Positions 9,124-16,915 of a DNA stretch of 56,468 nt are shown piece after piece. Made by a program: the position numbers and the translations under genes. Location of the stretch: contig NZ_BBWZ01000032.1 in assembly GCF_001015055.1 (NCBI RefSeq), positions 1-56,468 on the forward strand, read 5' to 3'. Origin of the DNA: Aneurinibacillus tyrosinisolvens. Its GTDB lineage: Bacteria; Bacillota; Bacilli; Aneurinibacillales; Aneurinibacillaceae. Every line of letters begins with the position of its first letter. Positions within the stretch are counted from its first letter, which is position 1. Under the pieces are notes generated by a model, which worked only from the letters and a program-made list of their open reading frames with translations, was not told the DNA's origin and did not search any database.

Positions 9124-9472
9124 CCTTATCCCTCCCTTAATACGACAAATGAAAGGTTGTCCTAATTTAACTCCTAGCAATTAAGCAATGCCATACCAAG
9201 AGGGATTCCAAAATATGTAATATATTCCAAAGACCCATTTTCGAAGCAAATATTTTCACTAGTGAATTTTCCCCTTTTTATTCCGTTGTTATTCCTTATC
9301 AGCTAGAAGCCTGCGAATCATCAACCAGATACTTAATCCAATTAGAGTTCATTCATTTTTGAAGACAGCAATAAACATTGGCTTTGGAGCCATTTTTTTG
9401 TATTTGAAAAAGTTCAAGGATTTGCGGCGAAAGCTCTTGTGTTCGGATTTAATTATACTTAATCTACCAAAA
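9124..9472. other. Intergenic, no supported gene
   Basis: AT-rich sequence between the DedA gene and the terminator of the IscB remnant. I see no reading frame with a plausible start and family resemblance on either strand. Confidence 0.5.
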
Positions 9473-9511
9473 AATGACGTACAAACCATTACCGGTCTGT
9501 ACGTCATTTTT
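9473..9511 (-). terminator. Rho-independent terminator after IscB remnant
   Basis: Inverted repeat AATGACGTACA ... TGTACGTCATT with a T-rich tail in both directions. It lies about 30 bp past the stop of the IscB remnant on the minus strand. Confidence 0.7.
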
Positions 9512-9538
9512 ATCATTACTGCCGAGAAGACCCCTTCC

Positions 9539-9897
9539 TCAAGCCCCAATAGGGGTAGGGAGGGGATGAATCGGTGCGGTTATGTGAAACCCTTTGCCGT
9601 ACTTCACCCTTGTCACCTGTTCGACCTTCACCGGTTTGGCAAGGCCCTCCAGTTTCACATACGCTCCTTTGTTCTGCCCTTGGAGAGCTTCTCACCTCGG
9701 TACTGCCGCAGATTTTCCCCTGAAATCTCCCGGTTTCGTGTGCGCCGGCCACAGAAAAGATCCTGTCCGCTGGCTTTGGCTCCGGTGCGAATATCGATGT
9801 ACTTGGCATCGTAGAATTTCTCCAAACTCCGATGATTCCGGCGCACCTGCCGGATCGCAAAGGGAACCGTCCGGGTTTGTGGTCTAATCAACCCAGC
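9539..9897 (-). pseudogene. IscB-type RNA-guided nuclease, C-terminal remnant
   Basis: The first frame reads LIRPQTRTVPFAIRQVRRNH, then SLEKFYDAKYIDIRTG, SGQDLFCGRRTRN and GENLRQYRGEKLSKG, which I recognise as the C-terminal region of an IscB/RRXRR-type HNH nuclease family. After KLSKG the frame changes and resumes as QNKGAYVKLEGLAKPVKVEQ to a TGA at 9539-9541, consistent with a small deletion plus frameshift. The N-terminal RuvC/RRXRR, bridge helix and HNH parts are all missing. A hairpin typical of these elements lies directly upstream, so the element has lost its middle. It cannot cleave DNA. Confidence 0.6.
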
Positions 9898-9958
9898 CTA
9901 TGCGTTCACACAAGCCCCCACTTCAAGAGCCGTTTGGCTCTAAGTGGTGGGTAGTTGA
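9898..9958 (-). ncRNA. Candidate omega-RNA hairpin of the IscB element
   Basis: On the minus strand a strong stem-loop at 9918-9947 (CCACTT, AGAGCC, loop, GGCTCT, AAGTGG) sits between the signal peptidase stop codon and the IscB remnant, preceded by GTCAACTACCCACC and followed by GGGGGCTTGTG. This sequence style and position match the non-coding RNA that precedes IscB genes. The rest of the RNA or guide region may be truncated. Assignment is by resemblance only. Confidence 0.45.
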
Positions 9959-10465
9959 CTAGCGAAGCATTTCTGCGTTTTCCAGGGGATAGAAAATGAA
10001 TTCAGCTTTACCGACCACATTTTTCCGCAAGATAAACCCGATTTCACGGCTGTCCATGCTTTTATTCCGGTTATCTCCCATGACGAAATACGAGCCGGGC
10101 GGAACCGTGAGCTTGCTGAAGCCGGTCAGCGTTGTTTCACTAATATAAGGTTCTTCCACCACCTTATTGTTCCGGTATAAAGTACCGTTCTTCAGCTCGA
10201 GCACATCCCCAGGCATGCCGATGACTCGCTTAATATAATCTTCTTCCTCATTCGCGTGTAAAACAATAATGTCCCCGTACGAAGGATCGGAAACATGGTA
10301 AATCATTTTATTAACGAGAATGCGTTCCTTATCTTTTAACGTAGGATACATGGAAATACCTTCAACTACGTAAGGAGCAAAAAGAAAGATGCGTATAACG
10401 AGGATAACACCGATGAAAATGAGAAAATACTTACTCCAATGAAAGAAATCCGAACTTTTTCCCAT
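9959..10465 (-). CDS. lepB: Signal peptidase I
   Basis: Membrane-bound serine protease that removes signal peptides from exported proteins. The 168-residue product has one N-terminal membrane helix (about 13-32), the catalytic serine in GISMYPTL (about residue 38), the catalytic lysine in DYIKRVIGMPGD (about 79) and the box E motif GDNRNKSMDSREIG. Length and layout match the short SipS/SipT-type enzymes of Bacillales. It starts at ATG 10465 behind a GGAGGGGAAA site. The IscB element begins immediately after its stop codon without damaging it. Confidence 0.93.
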   Translation of the reverse strand: MGKSSDFFHWSKYFLIFIGVILVIRIFLFAPYVVEGISMYPTLKDKERILVNKMIYHVSDPSYGDIIVLHANEEEDYIKRVIGMPGDVLELKNGTLYRNNKVVEEPYISETTLTGFSKLTVPPGSYFVMGDNRNKSMDSREIGFILRKNVVGKAEFIFYPLENAEMLR

Positions 10466-10554
10466 CGTTTCTATTTCCCCTCCACAGATTGTTCTATTTC
10501 TCTATTGTCACCTTTTTAAATCTTTCTGTGAAGGGGGAATTTCTTGTTTGCAAT

Positions 10555-10872
10555 TTATTTCGCAACCGCTTTCTTTTTCTTCAAGAGCGGATTTTCATCC
10601 CAGTTAATCGCAATATCACCGTTAACGAAGGTTTGGCAGGCTAATCTATATCCCTGGCTTAATAGTTCTTCGCCCAGTTTCTGGATTTCCTTCCTGCTCG
10701 GATCCGTTAACACACCTGCACCGCGCTCTACTTTTACGACACATGTCCCACAAATCCCTCCGCCGCACTTATAGGGGATTTCTCCCTCATAGCGAATAGA
10801 CATACGTAATAAGTTAGATTCTTTATTCACCTGAAGTTCTTTCCCGCTTGTTTTAAAGGATATATTCTGCAT
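10555..10872 (-). CDS. 2Fe-2S ferredoxin (plant/adrenodoxin-like fold)
   Basis: 105-residue electron carrier. Cluster ligands are visible as YKCGGGICGTC near 35-44 with the fourth cysteine in LACQTFV near 78. The C-terminus is lysine-rich. The gene is divergent from the aspartate-dehydrogenase-like gene, and a perfect copy of the GTATA-N3-TATAC operator lies in the shared intergenic region at 10926, so it probably belongs to the GntR-controlled set. A plausible role, by inference, is reducing the diiron oxidase encoded at 16916-17620. It could alternatively be a general ferredoxin. Confidence 0.85.
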   Translation of the reverse strand: MQNISFKTSGKELQVNKESNLLRMSIRYEGEIPYKCGGGICGTCVVKVERGAGVLTDPSRKEIQKLGEELLSQGYRLACQTFVNGDIAINWDENPLLKKKKAVAK

Positions 10873-10925
10873 GCCTTATCCCTCCTAACGATTTCTTTCA
10901 CTATACCATATTCTATTATTGAATG

Positions 10926-10938
10926 GTATACAATATAC
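10926..10938. promoter_or_regulatory. Putative GntR operator site 1
   Basis: Perfect palindrome GTATA-CAA-TATAC between the divergent ferredoxin and aspartate-dehydrogenase-like genes. One of seven copies in the 10.9-21 kb block. Confidence 0.75.
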
Positions 10939-11009
10939 TAAATTTATTTTATTTTTTGATAGTTTGCACTTTATTCTAGCATCACTAATCCTGATGAAGT
11001 ATACTTATG

Positions 11010-11022
11010 GTATACAATAAAC
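11010..11022. promoter_or_regulatory. Putative GntR operator site 2
   Basis: GTATA-CAA-TAAAC, one mismatch from the palindrome, ending just before the ribosome binding site (ACAGGAGGAAAC) of the gene at 11035. Binding here would cover the translation start region. Confidence 0.65.
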
Positions 11023-11034
11023 AGGAGGAAACTT

Positions 11035-11841
11035 ATGCACTCTATAAAAATAGGAATTATCGGACTCGGAACGATCGGCCGCTCCGTGGCAGCGTACGCT
11101 CTTGAACGTTACGCCTCTCAGATTAAAATTGAAGCCATTCTCGTACGGGACGAAAGCAGGGATTATCATCTGCCGGGAAACTGCTTCATTACTGCAGATG
11201 AAGATTTGTTTTTTGATCGCGATATGGATTTTGTTATCGAAGCGGCCGGCCACCAGGCGGTGGGCAAATACGGCAAAAGAGCACTGCAATCTTCGTCTTT
11301 TATCGTGGTGAGCATCGGGGCATTGGCGGAAAGTAATCTGCTCGAGGAATTAAAAGATGCGGCTTTACATAACGGCAGACAAATTATCGTTCCTTCCGGA
11401 GCTATCGGCGGACTCGATCGGATTGCCGCCAGCCGCTTAGAGGAACTGCAATCCGTTGAGCTTATCACCCGCAAGCCTCCCGCCGCCTGGTATGGTACGA
11501 TTGCAGAGGATAAGGTGGACCTTGCTTCCGTTAAGGAACCGACCTTGCTTTTTAGCGGGCCGGCTACTGAATCGGCTCTGCTGTTCCCTGAAAGCGTAAA
11601 CGTATCTGCGGCCCTTAGCCTTGCAGGCATCGGCTTCGCCAACACGCAGGTGAAAGTGTACGTCGATCCGGCCATCTCACGGAACACACACCAAATTATC
11701 GCGGAAGGATTCGCCGGAAAAACAGAGATCACGATTCAGAATACACCTTCGCAGGACAATCCGAAAACAGGCTACATTGTCGCCATGAGTGTCATAAAAG
11801 TGCTTCTCCAGCAGGTAGAGCCCTTCGTCATTGGAATCTGA
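11035..11841 (+). CDS. L-aspartate dehydrogenase-like oxidoreductase (NadX family)
   Basis: 268-residue NAD(P)-dependent enzyme. It has a Rossmann motif GLGTIG at 10-15, an AGHQAV active-site loop near 71, the PSGAIGGLDRI segment near 120, FPESVNVSAALSLAG near 184 and a likely catalytic histidine (His219 in NTHQIIAEG). Known members oxidise L-aspartate to iminoaspartate, for NAD synthesis or catabolism. No nadA/nadC is nearby and two operators flank its promoter, so a catabolic role with a related amino acid is more likely here. The neighbouring YjgF-like gene could handle the imine product. The ATG follows a strong AGGAGG site. Confidence 0.8.
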   Translation: MHSIKIGIIGLGTIGRSVAAYALERYASQIKIEAILVRDESRDYHLPGNCFITADEDLFFDRDMDFVIEAAGHQAVGKYGKRALQSSSFIVVSIGALAESNLLEELKDAALHNGRQIIVPSGAIGGLDRIAASRLEELQSVELITRKPPAAWYGTIAEDKVDLASVKEPTLLFSGPATESALLFPESVNVSAALSLAGIGFANTQVKVYVDPAISRNTHQIIAEGFAGKTEITIQNTPSQDNPKTGYIVAMSVIKVLLQQVEPFVIGI

Positions 11842-11874
11842 GAAAGACGAACGCTATACTTCAGGTATAACAAA

Positions 11875-11912
11875 TAGAGAGGACGGTTTTTTTCACCACC
11901 GTCCTCTCTTGT
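11875..11912. terminator. Rho-independent terminator
   Basis: AGAGAGGACGG ... CCGTCCTCTCT stem with T-rich flank, between the convergent genes ending at 11841 (+) and 11944 (-). Confidence 0.8.
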
Positions 11913-11943
11913 TTATTGTATGCCATTGGTTCGACTCCATCTT

Positions 11944-12465
11944 TTACGCGCTTCCTTCCATATACTCCTGTTTGAAGAAGGGCACCTCTATCATAGCAGC
12001 CGGCACGGACACAAGAATATCCACCTGAACAGGCTGGGCCGGCGGCAAAGGCACCGGCGCGATCACACAGCTCTCATGTTCGCCGGATTTCCCGAATGCT
12101 TCCTTAAGCAGAGAGGAGGTGTCCCGTGTTGCCTCCTTCCATTGCTCCTTACTTCCAACGCCGTTAATATAGTAAACAACTTTCATAATCCGATCCACGT
12201 AATCAAGGTCTTCCACCATTTTTTTTAGCACGCTTAACTGGTTGACGAGACTGTCCCATGCACATGCTTGAAGTTCGTCCACAGACATCTGCTTTCCGAT
12301 GATATTCCCTTCATAAAATAAGTGGCTGGGGCACTGCACGTGAATCCCGCTTACATAAATATGATATTTATCCAGAAGAGAGGTCACGTACGTTTTGGTA
12401 ACGTGGGGAGAGTCCCGCAGTTCTGCACCAAGGAGAGCAAGATTGTGTTCTACCCGCATACTCAC
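11944..12465 (-). CDS. YjgF/RidA-like domain protein
   Basis: 173-residue protein of the extended YjgF-like group (about 150-170 residues, longer than classic RidA). The core is recognisable in VDRIMKVVYYINGVG, a helix TSSLLKEAFG, and the final strand PVQVDILVSVPA. The classic catalytic arginine context is not present. The gene overlaps the upstream DUF1450 gene by 4 bp, so the two are translationally coupled. Some members of this group act on imines or other reactive intermediates; with an aspartate-dehydrogenase-like enzyme next door, imine processing is a reasonable but untested guess. Confidence 0.65.
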   Translation of the reverse strand: MSMRVEHNLALLGAELRDSPHVTKTYVTSLLDKYHIYVSGIHVQCPSHLFYEGNIIGKQMSVDELQACAWDSLVNQLSVLKKMVEDLDYVDRIMKVVYYINGVGSKEQWKEATRDTSSLLKEAFGKSGEHESCVIAPVPLPPAQPVQVDILVSVPAAMIEVPFFKQEYMEGSA

Positions 12466-12743
12466 ATCGCCTGCCCTGTTACTTTAACCTCGGCTGTCTG
12501 TTTGTCTAATTCCTTCTTAAAACGCTGCATAAACTCCGCTGCATCCATCGTTGTAATATACTTCTTGTCGATCAGCGCGTAAGGACTCATCTTACAGGCG
12601 ACACAAATGCCGCCGCACTTCATTTCTACCAGGTCTACAGCATGTTCCAAATCTTTTTCCTTCACATATTCAAAGGCTTCGCGCGACTGTGCGTGTCGGG
12701 TAAGATTCGTTTGGCAGAATTCTACTTTGATTTTATTACTCAT
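12462..12743 (-). CDS. DUF1450-family protein
   Basis: 93-residue protein with cysteines placed as in the DUF1450 (YuzB-like) family: VEFCQTN at the start and CGGICVACKMSPYALID in the middle, a thioredoxin-like fold with possible metal or cluster binding. It overlaps the following YjgF-like gene by 4 bp and follows the GntR regulator gene on the same strand, so it should be co-expressed with them. Function unknown; its conserved cysteines could be redox-active or bind iron-sulfur. Confidence 0.75.
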   Translation of the reverse strand: MSNKIKVEFCQTNLTRHAQSREAFEYVKEKDLEHAVDLVEMKCGGICVACKMSPYALIDKKYITTMDAAEFMQRFKKELDKQTAEVKVTGQAM

Positions 12744-12770
12744 CTTATAGCCTCCCCAGTGTAGAAAAAG

Positions 12771-13445
12771 TTACGTTTGCAGTGCTTCGAGATAAGCTGT
12801 TTTTGAATTGGCAATGTGAATCTTGGCCAATTGTTCCGCCAAATCACTCTCTCCATTTCGAACGGCCATTGCGATGTCGCGGTGTTCCTCCATGGACTTG
12901 CGTACCCGGCCGGGAATTTCTTGTCCTACTGTTGCGAACGCCTGAATATAATCCAGCAGACTGTGCAGCATTTTGTAGAGGCGCGGGCTCTTGGCCGCCT
13001 TATAAATCGTCTCGTTGATTTCAAGGTGAAGAAGCTCGGCTACATTCTTCGTATCAATGGTCTCCTGTGTCAGCAGGCTTTCAATCGTGTCAATATGGAT
13101 GGCCAGCTGGTGTTTCTCGCTTTCGCTAATTTTAGAAGCAGCTAGCTTTACGGCAAGGCTTTTTAAGGAAGATAATATCGTAAAGATTTCGATAATCTCC
13201 TCGGTAGACATCCGCGATACAACGACCCCTTTGCGCGGCAGCGTTTTCACAAATCCCTGGGACTCTAAGCGAAATAACGCTTCCCGAATCGGGGTCCGGC
13301 TAATATTTAGCTTATCCGCCAGCTCCCTCTCTACAATCCGCTCACCCGCCTGGAGCTCTCCATTAAGAATTAAATCTTTAATATATCGATACACTTTATC
13401 CCTGATAGGGCTGAGTTCTTCCTTTATCCACGTTTCCGTTTGCAT
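12771..13445 (-). CDS. GntR-family transcriptional regulator (FCD subfamily)
   Basis: 224-residue regulator. Residues about 12-75 form the winged helix (VYRYIKDLILNGELQAGERI, then LADKLNISRTPIREALFRLE), and the rest is an all-helical FCD effector domain (LHLEINETIYKAAKSP), which usually binds a small acid, often with a metal. The start codon at 13445 is overlapped by a one-mismatch copy of the GTATA-N3-TATAC palindrome, which implies autoregulation. Because that palindrome also precedes the ferredoxin, dehydrogenase, oxidase, creatininase and permease genes, this is the best candidate for the regulator of the whole block. No other regulator is encoded in 10-21 kb. Confidence 0.92.
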   Translation of the reverse strand: MQTETWIKEELSPIRDKVYRYIKDLILNGELQAGERIVERELADKLNISRTPIREALFRLESQGFVKTLPRKGVVVSRMSTEEIIEIFTILSSLKSLAVKLAASKISESEKHQLAIHIDTIESLLTQETIDTKNVAELLHLEINETIYKAAKSPRLYKMLHSLLDYIQAFATVGQEIPGRVRKSMEEHRDIAMAVRNGESDLAEQLAKIHIANSKTAYLEALQT

Positions 13446-13454
13446 ACAATATAC
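13442..13454. promoter_or_regulatory. Putative GntR operator site 3 (autoregulatory)
   Basis: GCATA-CAA-TATAC, one mismatch, overlapping the start codon and spacer of the GntR gene. Confidence 0.6.
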
Positions 13455-13508
13455 CTCCTCGCTTTTTCTTGTATTCTTAGCTTAATGGAAGCAGGCTGAA
13501 TTAACAAG

Positions 13509-14042
13509 CTAAGAGAGGAATACAGCGCCATAGAGCAAGGAAGAACCGATAATAATCGCAGGGTGGACTTTGATTCGCTCCATAAACAGATAGCTTAATC
13601 CGGCAAGTAAGATTGTATGCAATATGCCTGCGTTCCCCATAATAGCACTGCTGAAGAATTGATACGCGAGGATGCCCATTAAAACAGCGACAATGGGACG
13701 TATTGCCTGCGTCATTGCCTTTACCTGCGGCGCTGTTTTAAACAGGGTTAAAAATCGGAGAAGTACAACCATCGCAACAGCGGAAGGAGCAATCGTTCCC
13801 AGCAAAGCTGCAAGCGCGCCCGGCACTCCCGCTACCTGATAGCCGATATACCCGCCAAGCTTTGTTGCAATCGGGCTCGGGAGTGCGTTTCCAAAAGCAA
13901 ACGCTTCTCCGAATTCCTGGTTCGTCATCCATCCATAATGGTTAACTACTTCATTTTGGATGAGAGGAATGCTGGGGGGGCCGCCCCCGTATCCTAAAAT
14001 ATTTGCCACAAAGAAGGCCCAGAACAGCTGCCACAGCACCAT
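13509..14042 (-). CDS. Chromate-transporter-family subunit (short CHR), second of pair
   Basis: 177-residue membrane protein with the CHR signature FWAFFVANILGYGGGPPSIP near the N-terminus and a FAFGNALPSPIATKLGGYIG motif in the middle. Short-chain CHR proteins work as heteromeric pairs of about 180-200 residues. The family is named for chromate efflux, but most pairs are uncharacterised anion carriers; within this catabolic block import or export of an organic anion is an inference. It lies 3 bp after its partner gene. Confidence 0.85.
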   Translation of the reverse strand: MVLWQLFWAFFVANILGYGGGPPSIPLIQNEVVNHYGWMTNQEFGEAFAFGNALPSPIATKLGGYIGYQVAGVPGALAALLGTIAPSAVAMVVLLRFLTLFKTAPQVKAMTQAIRPIVAVLMGILAYQFFSSAIMGNAGILHTILLAGLSYLFMERIKVHPAIIIGSSLLYGAVFLS

Positions 14043-14045
14043 CGT

Positions 14046-14663
14046 TTACACGCTCCGTTCAATCTTGGATTCCTTGTTCGGGTGAACTGCCTTTATTTCG
14101 GTAACACGCTTGTTCTTTTGCTTCTTTGTGGACCAGAGGAACGCCCCGGCAAGCACAACCCCGATAATGATCGCGGGGGAAAGAGCAAATACAGTCAGCA
14201 AGATAGCGGAGGCTGCGGTTAAAACAATAATACCGCCTTTTTTTCCCTTCTCGCCCTGCTGCCACGCCTTCGTGAAAAATTCATACGCCATTACTCCCAT
14301 CATCACCCCAATAACCGGCTGGATTCCTGCTGTCATTCCTTTGACAATCGGTGAATGCCTGAATTGAAACAGGAAGCCGAGCAGTCCAATCATGAGAATA
14401 AGAACCGGGATGGAAACGGCAAAAATCGTCACAAGCGCACCCGGCGCACCCTTGACTTTGTACCCGATATAGGCGGCTATTTTCGTCGCAATGGGCCCTG
14501 GCAGCGCATTTCCAAGAGCTACAATATCGGAAAATTCCTCGTCATCCACCCAGTTGTATTTCTTGACCGCTTCAGCATGGATGAGAGGAAGCATCGAAGG
14601 CCCGCCACCATAACCGAGGATCCCGGCACGAAAAAAGCCGATAAATAACTCCTTATAGCTCAT
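14046..14663 (-). CDS. Chromate-transporter-family subunit (short CHR), first of pair
   Basis: 205-residue partner with the signature FFRAGILGYGGGPSMLPLIH and VALGNALPGPIATKIAAYIG, and about five membrane helices. I chose the ATG at 14663 after GGGGGAG; a GTG at 14678 is in frame but lies on the binding site. The ATG overlaps the TGA of an upstream transporter remnant (ATGA), as if the two were once translationally coupled. Confidence 0.85.
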   Translation of the reverse strand: MSYKELFIGFFRAGILGYGGGPSMLPLIHAEAVKKYNWVDDEEFSDIVALGNALPGPIATKIAAYIGYKVKGAPGALVTIFAVSIPVLILMIGLLGFLFQFRHSPIVKGMTAGIQPVIGVMMGVMAYEFFTKAWQQGEKGKKGGIIVLTAASAILLTVFALSPAIIIGVVLAGAFLWSTKKQKNKRVTEIKAVHPNKESKIERSV

Positions 14664-14845
14664 GATGCTCTCCCCCACTTCTTGATTAATTTACTGCGCA
14701 TGGCGATAAGCAGAAAAAAGATACCCGTTAAACAAAACAGAAGAGAAATCCGAAATGCGACCTGTAATCCTTCTATTAAATTGTTTGCTTTTTCCGGGTC
14801 TTTTGTCAAGAGCCAGTCCGTTGCGCCATTGTAAACTTCCCCTAT
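14660..14845 (-). pseudogene. C-terminal fragment of a membrane transporter (MFS-like)
   Basis: About 60 open codons on the minus strand (VYNGATDWLLTKDPEKANNL, then a hydrophobic helix and an Arg/Lys-rich end) look like the last helix and tail of a major-facilitator permease. An in-frame TGA at 14846-14848 cuts it off from any N-terminus, and the GlcG-like gene follows directly upstream. The stop overlaps the start of the CHR gene. It suggests a permease gene was deleted from this operon. Confidence 0.5.
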
Positions 14846-14870
14846 TCACGGAGGACCTGAGCCGCGTCTG

Positions 14871-15344
14871 CTATTTTTTGATATCCGCTTCCACTACAAC
14901 GTCGTATTCGTGTCCAACATAATTCTGGAGAGCCTCAAGAGCGGCAACGCCTACAGCAGTATCCTGTTCCCCGTTTCCGCCGCTGACGCCTACACCGCCT
15001 ACGACCTCTCCATTAATAACAATCGGGAATCCTCCCACAAAAATGGCGAATTTGCCGGGAATCATCTGCTGGATGCCGAACGCTTCGCCACCAACCGCGG
15101 CCGGTCCGCCTTCCTTATTGAACAGGTGAGTCGAGCGTTTATGGCCCGATGCCGTGAATGCTTTGGCCATCGCAATTTCGACCCCGGTAATACGGGAACC
15201 GTTCATACGCTCCAGCGCAATCGTATATCCGCCTTCGTCAACAATACAAATCGTTTCCAGAACGCCGATTTCTTCCGCTTTCTTTCTGGCCGCTTCGATC
15301 ATGACTTTGGCTTCTTCCAGTTCAAGTCGTAAAATTTGTTTCAT
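14871..15344 (-). CDS. GlcG/HbpS-family haem-binding-like protein
   Basis: 157-residue single-domain protein of the GlcG/HbpS/PduO-C fold: LELEEAKVMIEAARKKAEEI at the start, the conserved CIVDEGGYTIALERMNGSRI and the end GGVGVSGGNGEQD. No signal peptide is seen. Homologues in catabolic operons are called GlcG-like; some bind haem or cobalamin-like ligands, others have no assigned role. It is next to the aldehyde dehydrogenase gene on the same strand (34 bp apart), so probably cotranscribed. Confidence 0.85.
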   Translation of the reverse strand: MKQILRLELEEAKVMIEAARKKAEEIGVLETICIVDEGGYTIALERMNGSRITGVEIAMAKAFTASGHKRSTHLFNKEGGPAAVGGEAFGIQQMIPGKFAIFVGGFPIVINGEVVGGVGVSGGNGEQDTAVGVAALEALQNYVGHEYDVVVEADIKK

Positions 15345-15378
15345 CGTCTATTCCTCCTCTAATCTTATTTTCTTATTT

Positions 15379-16836
15379 CTAGCGATATACCGTTTTAGAT
15401 TGAACATAGAAGGCAAGCGCGTCTCTGCCGCTTTCACGATAGGTCGCTGTGCTTGAATTTTTCACGCCGCCAAATGGCACGTTGTATGCCACACCGGTCG
15501 TGGGCTTGTTTACTTTTACCATACCCGCTTCAATTTCCTGGATAAAACGCGAGATGGCCTGTTCATTGGATGTGCAGATCGCTGCAGCCAATCCGTATTC
15601 CGTATCGTTTGCCAGCTGGATTCCTTCATTTAATGAAGAAACCTTCATTACCGCTATGACAGGGCCGAATATTTCTTCACGGACCATTCTCATCCCTGGT
15701 GTGACATCAACGAAAATCGCCGGGGATACGTAATATCCATTGCCAAGCTTACCGTCCGTAAGCTGCTGTCCGCCTGTTAACAGTGTCGCTCCCTCTGCTT
15801 TTCCAATCTCAACGTATTCAAGAACGGTCTCCAGCTGTTTCGCGTTGGCAAGCGGACCCAGCTTAACCCCTTCCTCCATTCCGTCCCCAACGGTCAGCTT
15901 TTCTGTTGCTTCCACAAGCTTTTGTACATAGCTGTCGTATACGGATTCCATGACAAGCACGCGGCTCGTTCCTGTGCATGCCTGCCCTGTAAGGCTAAAA
16001 CCGCCGGCAATCGTCGTCGAAACCGCTTCGTCGATGTTCGCATCGTCCATAACGATAAGAGGATTCTTGCCACCCAGTTCAAGCTGGAGCCTTGTCTTAA
16101 AGGAGGCGGCCTTATGGATTTGCTCTCCCGCATAAGTGGAACCGGTAAACGTTACAGCATTAATTTCAGGATGGGATACGAGGATATTTCCGATTTTGGA
16201 TGCCGATCCGGTGATAAAATTGAGAACCCCCGCCGGAAGACCCGCTTCATGCAGGCACTCTACAAGCCGCAGAGCACTTAATGGAGTTTCTGAAGCTGGT
16301 TTGAATATGACGGTATTGCCGGTGACGAGAGCGGGAGCAATTTTACGGGCCGGGATGGATATTGGGAAATTCCACGGTGTGATGACCGACACGACGCCAA
16401 GCGGCTCCATCTTCGTATAGACGAAACTGCCATCATCGGAGGGGATGGTAGCCCCGGTAACATTTAACCCCTCGGAAGCATAGTAGCGAAGCGTCTGTGC
16501 TGAACGTTTCACTTCCATAATGGCCTGGGAAAGAATCTTTCCCTCTTCCCTTGTCAATTCCCTGCCGTACTCTTCTGCCCTATCCTCCAGCAAGTCAGCT
16601 GCCTTATACAAAATTGCCGCTTTTTTTGAAGGTGAGTACGCCGCCCAGCTCTTCTGTGCCTGCCGTGCGGAAACAATCGCTCTTTCTGCATCTTCGATAT
16701 TAGAAGCAGGGAATTGCCCGAGGCTTTCTTCTTTGTTGGCCGGATTAGAGCTTTCAAAATATTGTTCGCTGAAAGGAACTGTCCATTCACCGTTGATTAG
16801 ATTTTTGTATGTTTTTGTTCCCGTCGTTATCGCCAT
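15379..16836 (-). CDS. Aldehyde dehydrogenase (NAD(P)-dependent)
   Basis: 485-residue ALDH. Key residues are all present: Asn156 in TPWNFP, Glu253 in LELGGKNP, catalytic Cys287 in GQACTGTSR, and the C-terminal motif VPFGGVKNSS. The pattern resembles the semialdehyde dehydrogenases that oxidise short dicarboxylic or amino semialdehydes (for example 2,5-dioxovalerate or succinate semialdehyde). It should convert the aldehyde intermediate of the block to an acid. It follows the oxidase gene on the same strand, about 80 bp apart. Precise substrate not inferable. Confidence 0.92.
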   Translation of the reverse strand: MAITTGTKTYKNLINGEWTVPFSEQYFESSNPANKEESLGQFPASNIEDAERAIVSARQAQKSWAAYSPSKKAAILYKAADLLEDRAEEYGRELTREEGKILSQAIMEVKRSAQTLRYYASEGLNVTGATIPSDDGSFVYTKMEPLGVVSVITPWNFPISIPARKIAPALVTGNTVIFKPASETPLSALRLVECLHEAGLPAGVLNFITGSASKIGNILVSHPEINAVTFTGSTYAGEQIHKAASFKTRLQLELGGKNPLIVMDDANIDEAVSTTIAGGFSLTGQACTGTSRVLVMESVYDSYVQKLVEATEKLTVGDGMEEGVKLGPLANAKQLETVLEYVEIGKAEGATLLTGGQQLTDGKLGNGYYVSPAIFVDVTPGMRMVREEIFGPVIAVMKVSSLNEGIQLANDTEYGLAAAICTSNEQAISRFIQEIEAGMVKVNKPTTGVAYNVPFGGVKNSSTATYRESGRDALAFYVQSKTVYR

Positions 16837-16915
16837 ACAATGCCCCTCCTATACAGGGACAGCCCTCGCATATGGAGAGCTGTCGAAAGTTAAGTATTTT
16901 TTTATGTGCGTGCCA

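Noticed and set aside
9359..9814. Long plus-strand open frame opposite the IscB remnant
   Set aside because: It is antisense to a recognised protein family and its peptide is Arg/Pro/Cys-rich without motifs.
16826..16840. CATTGTATGGC over the ALDH start codon as another operator
   Set aside because: Only the left half resembles the palindrome; the right half is the start codon itself, so a chance match is likely.
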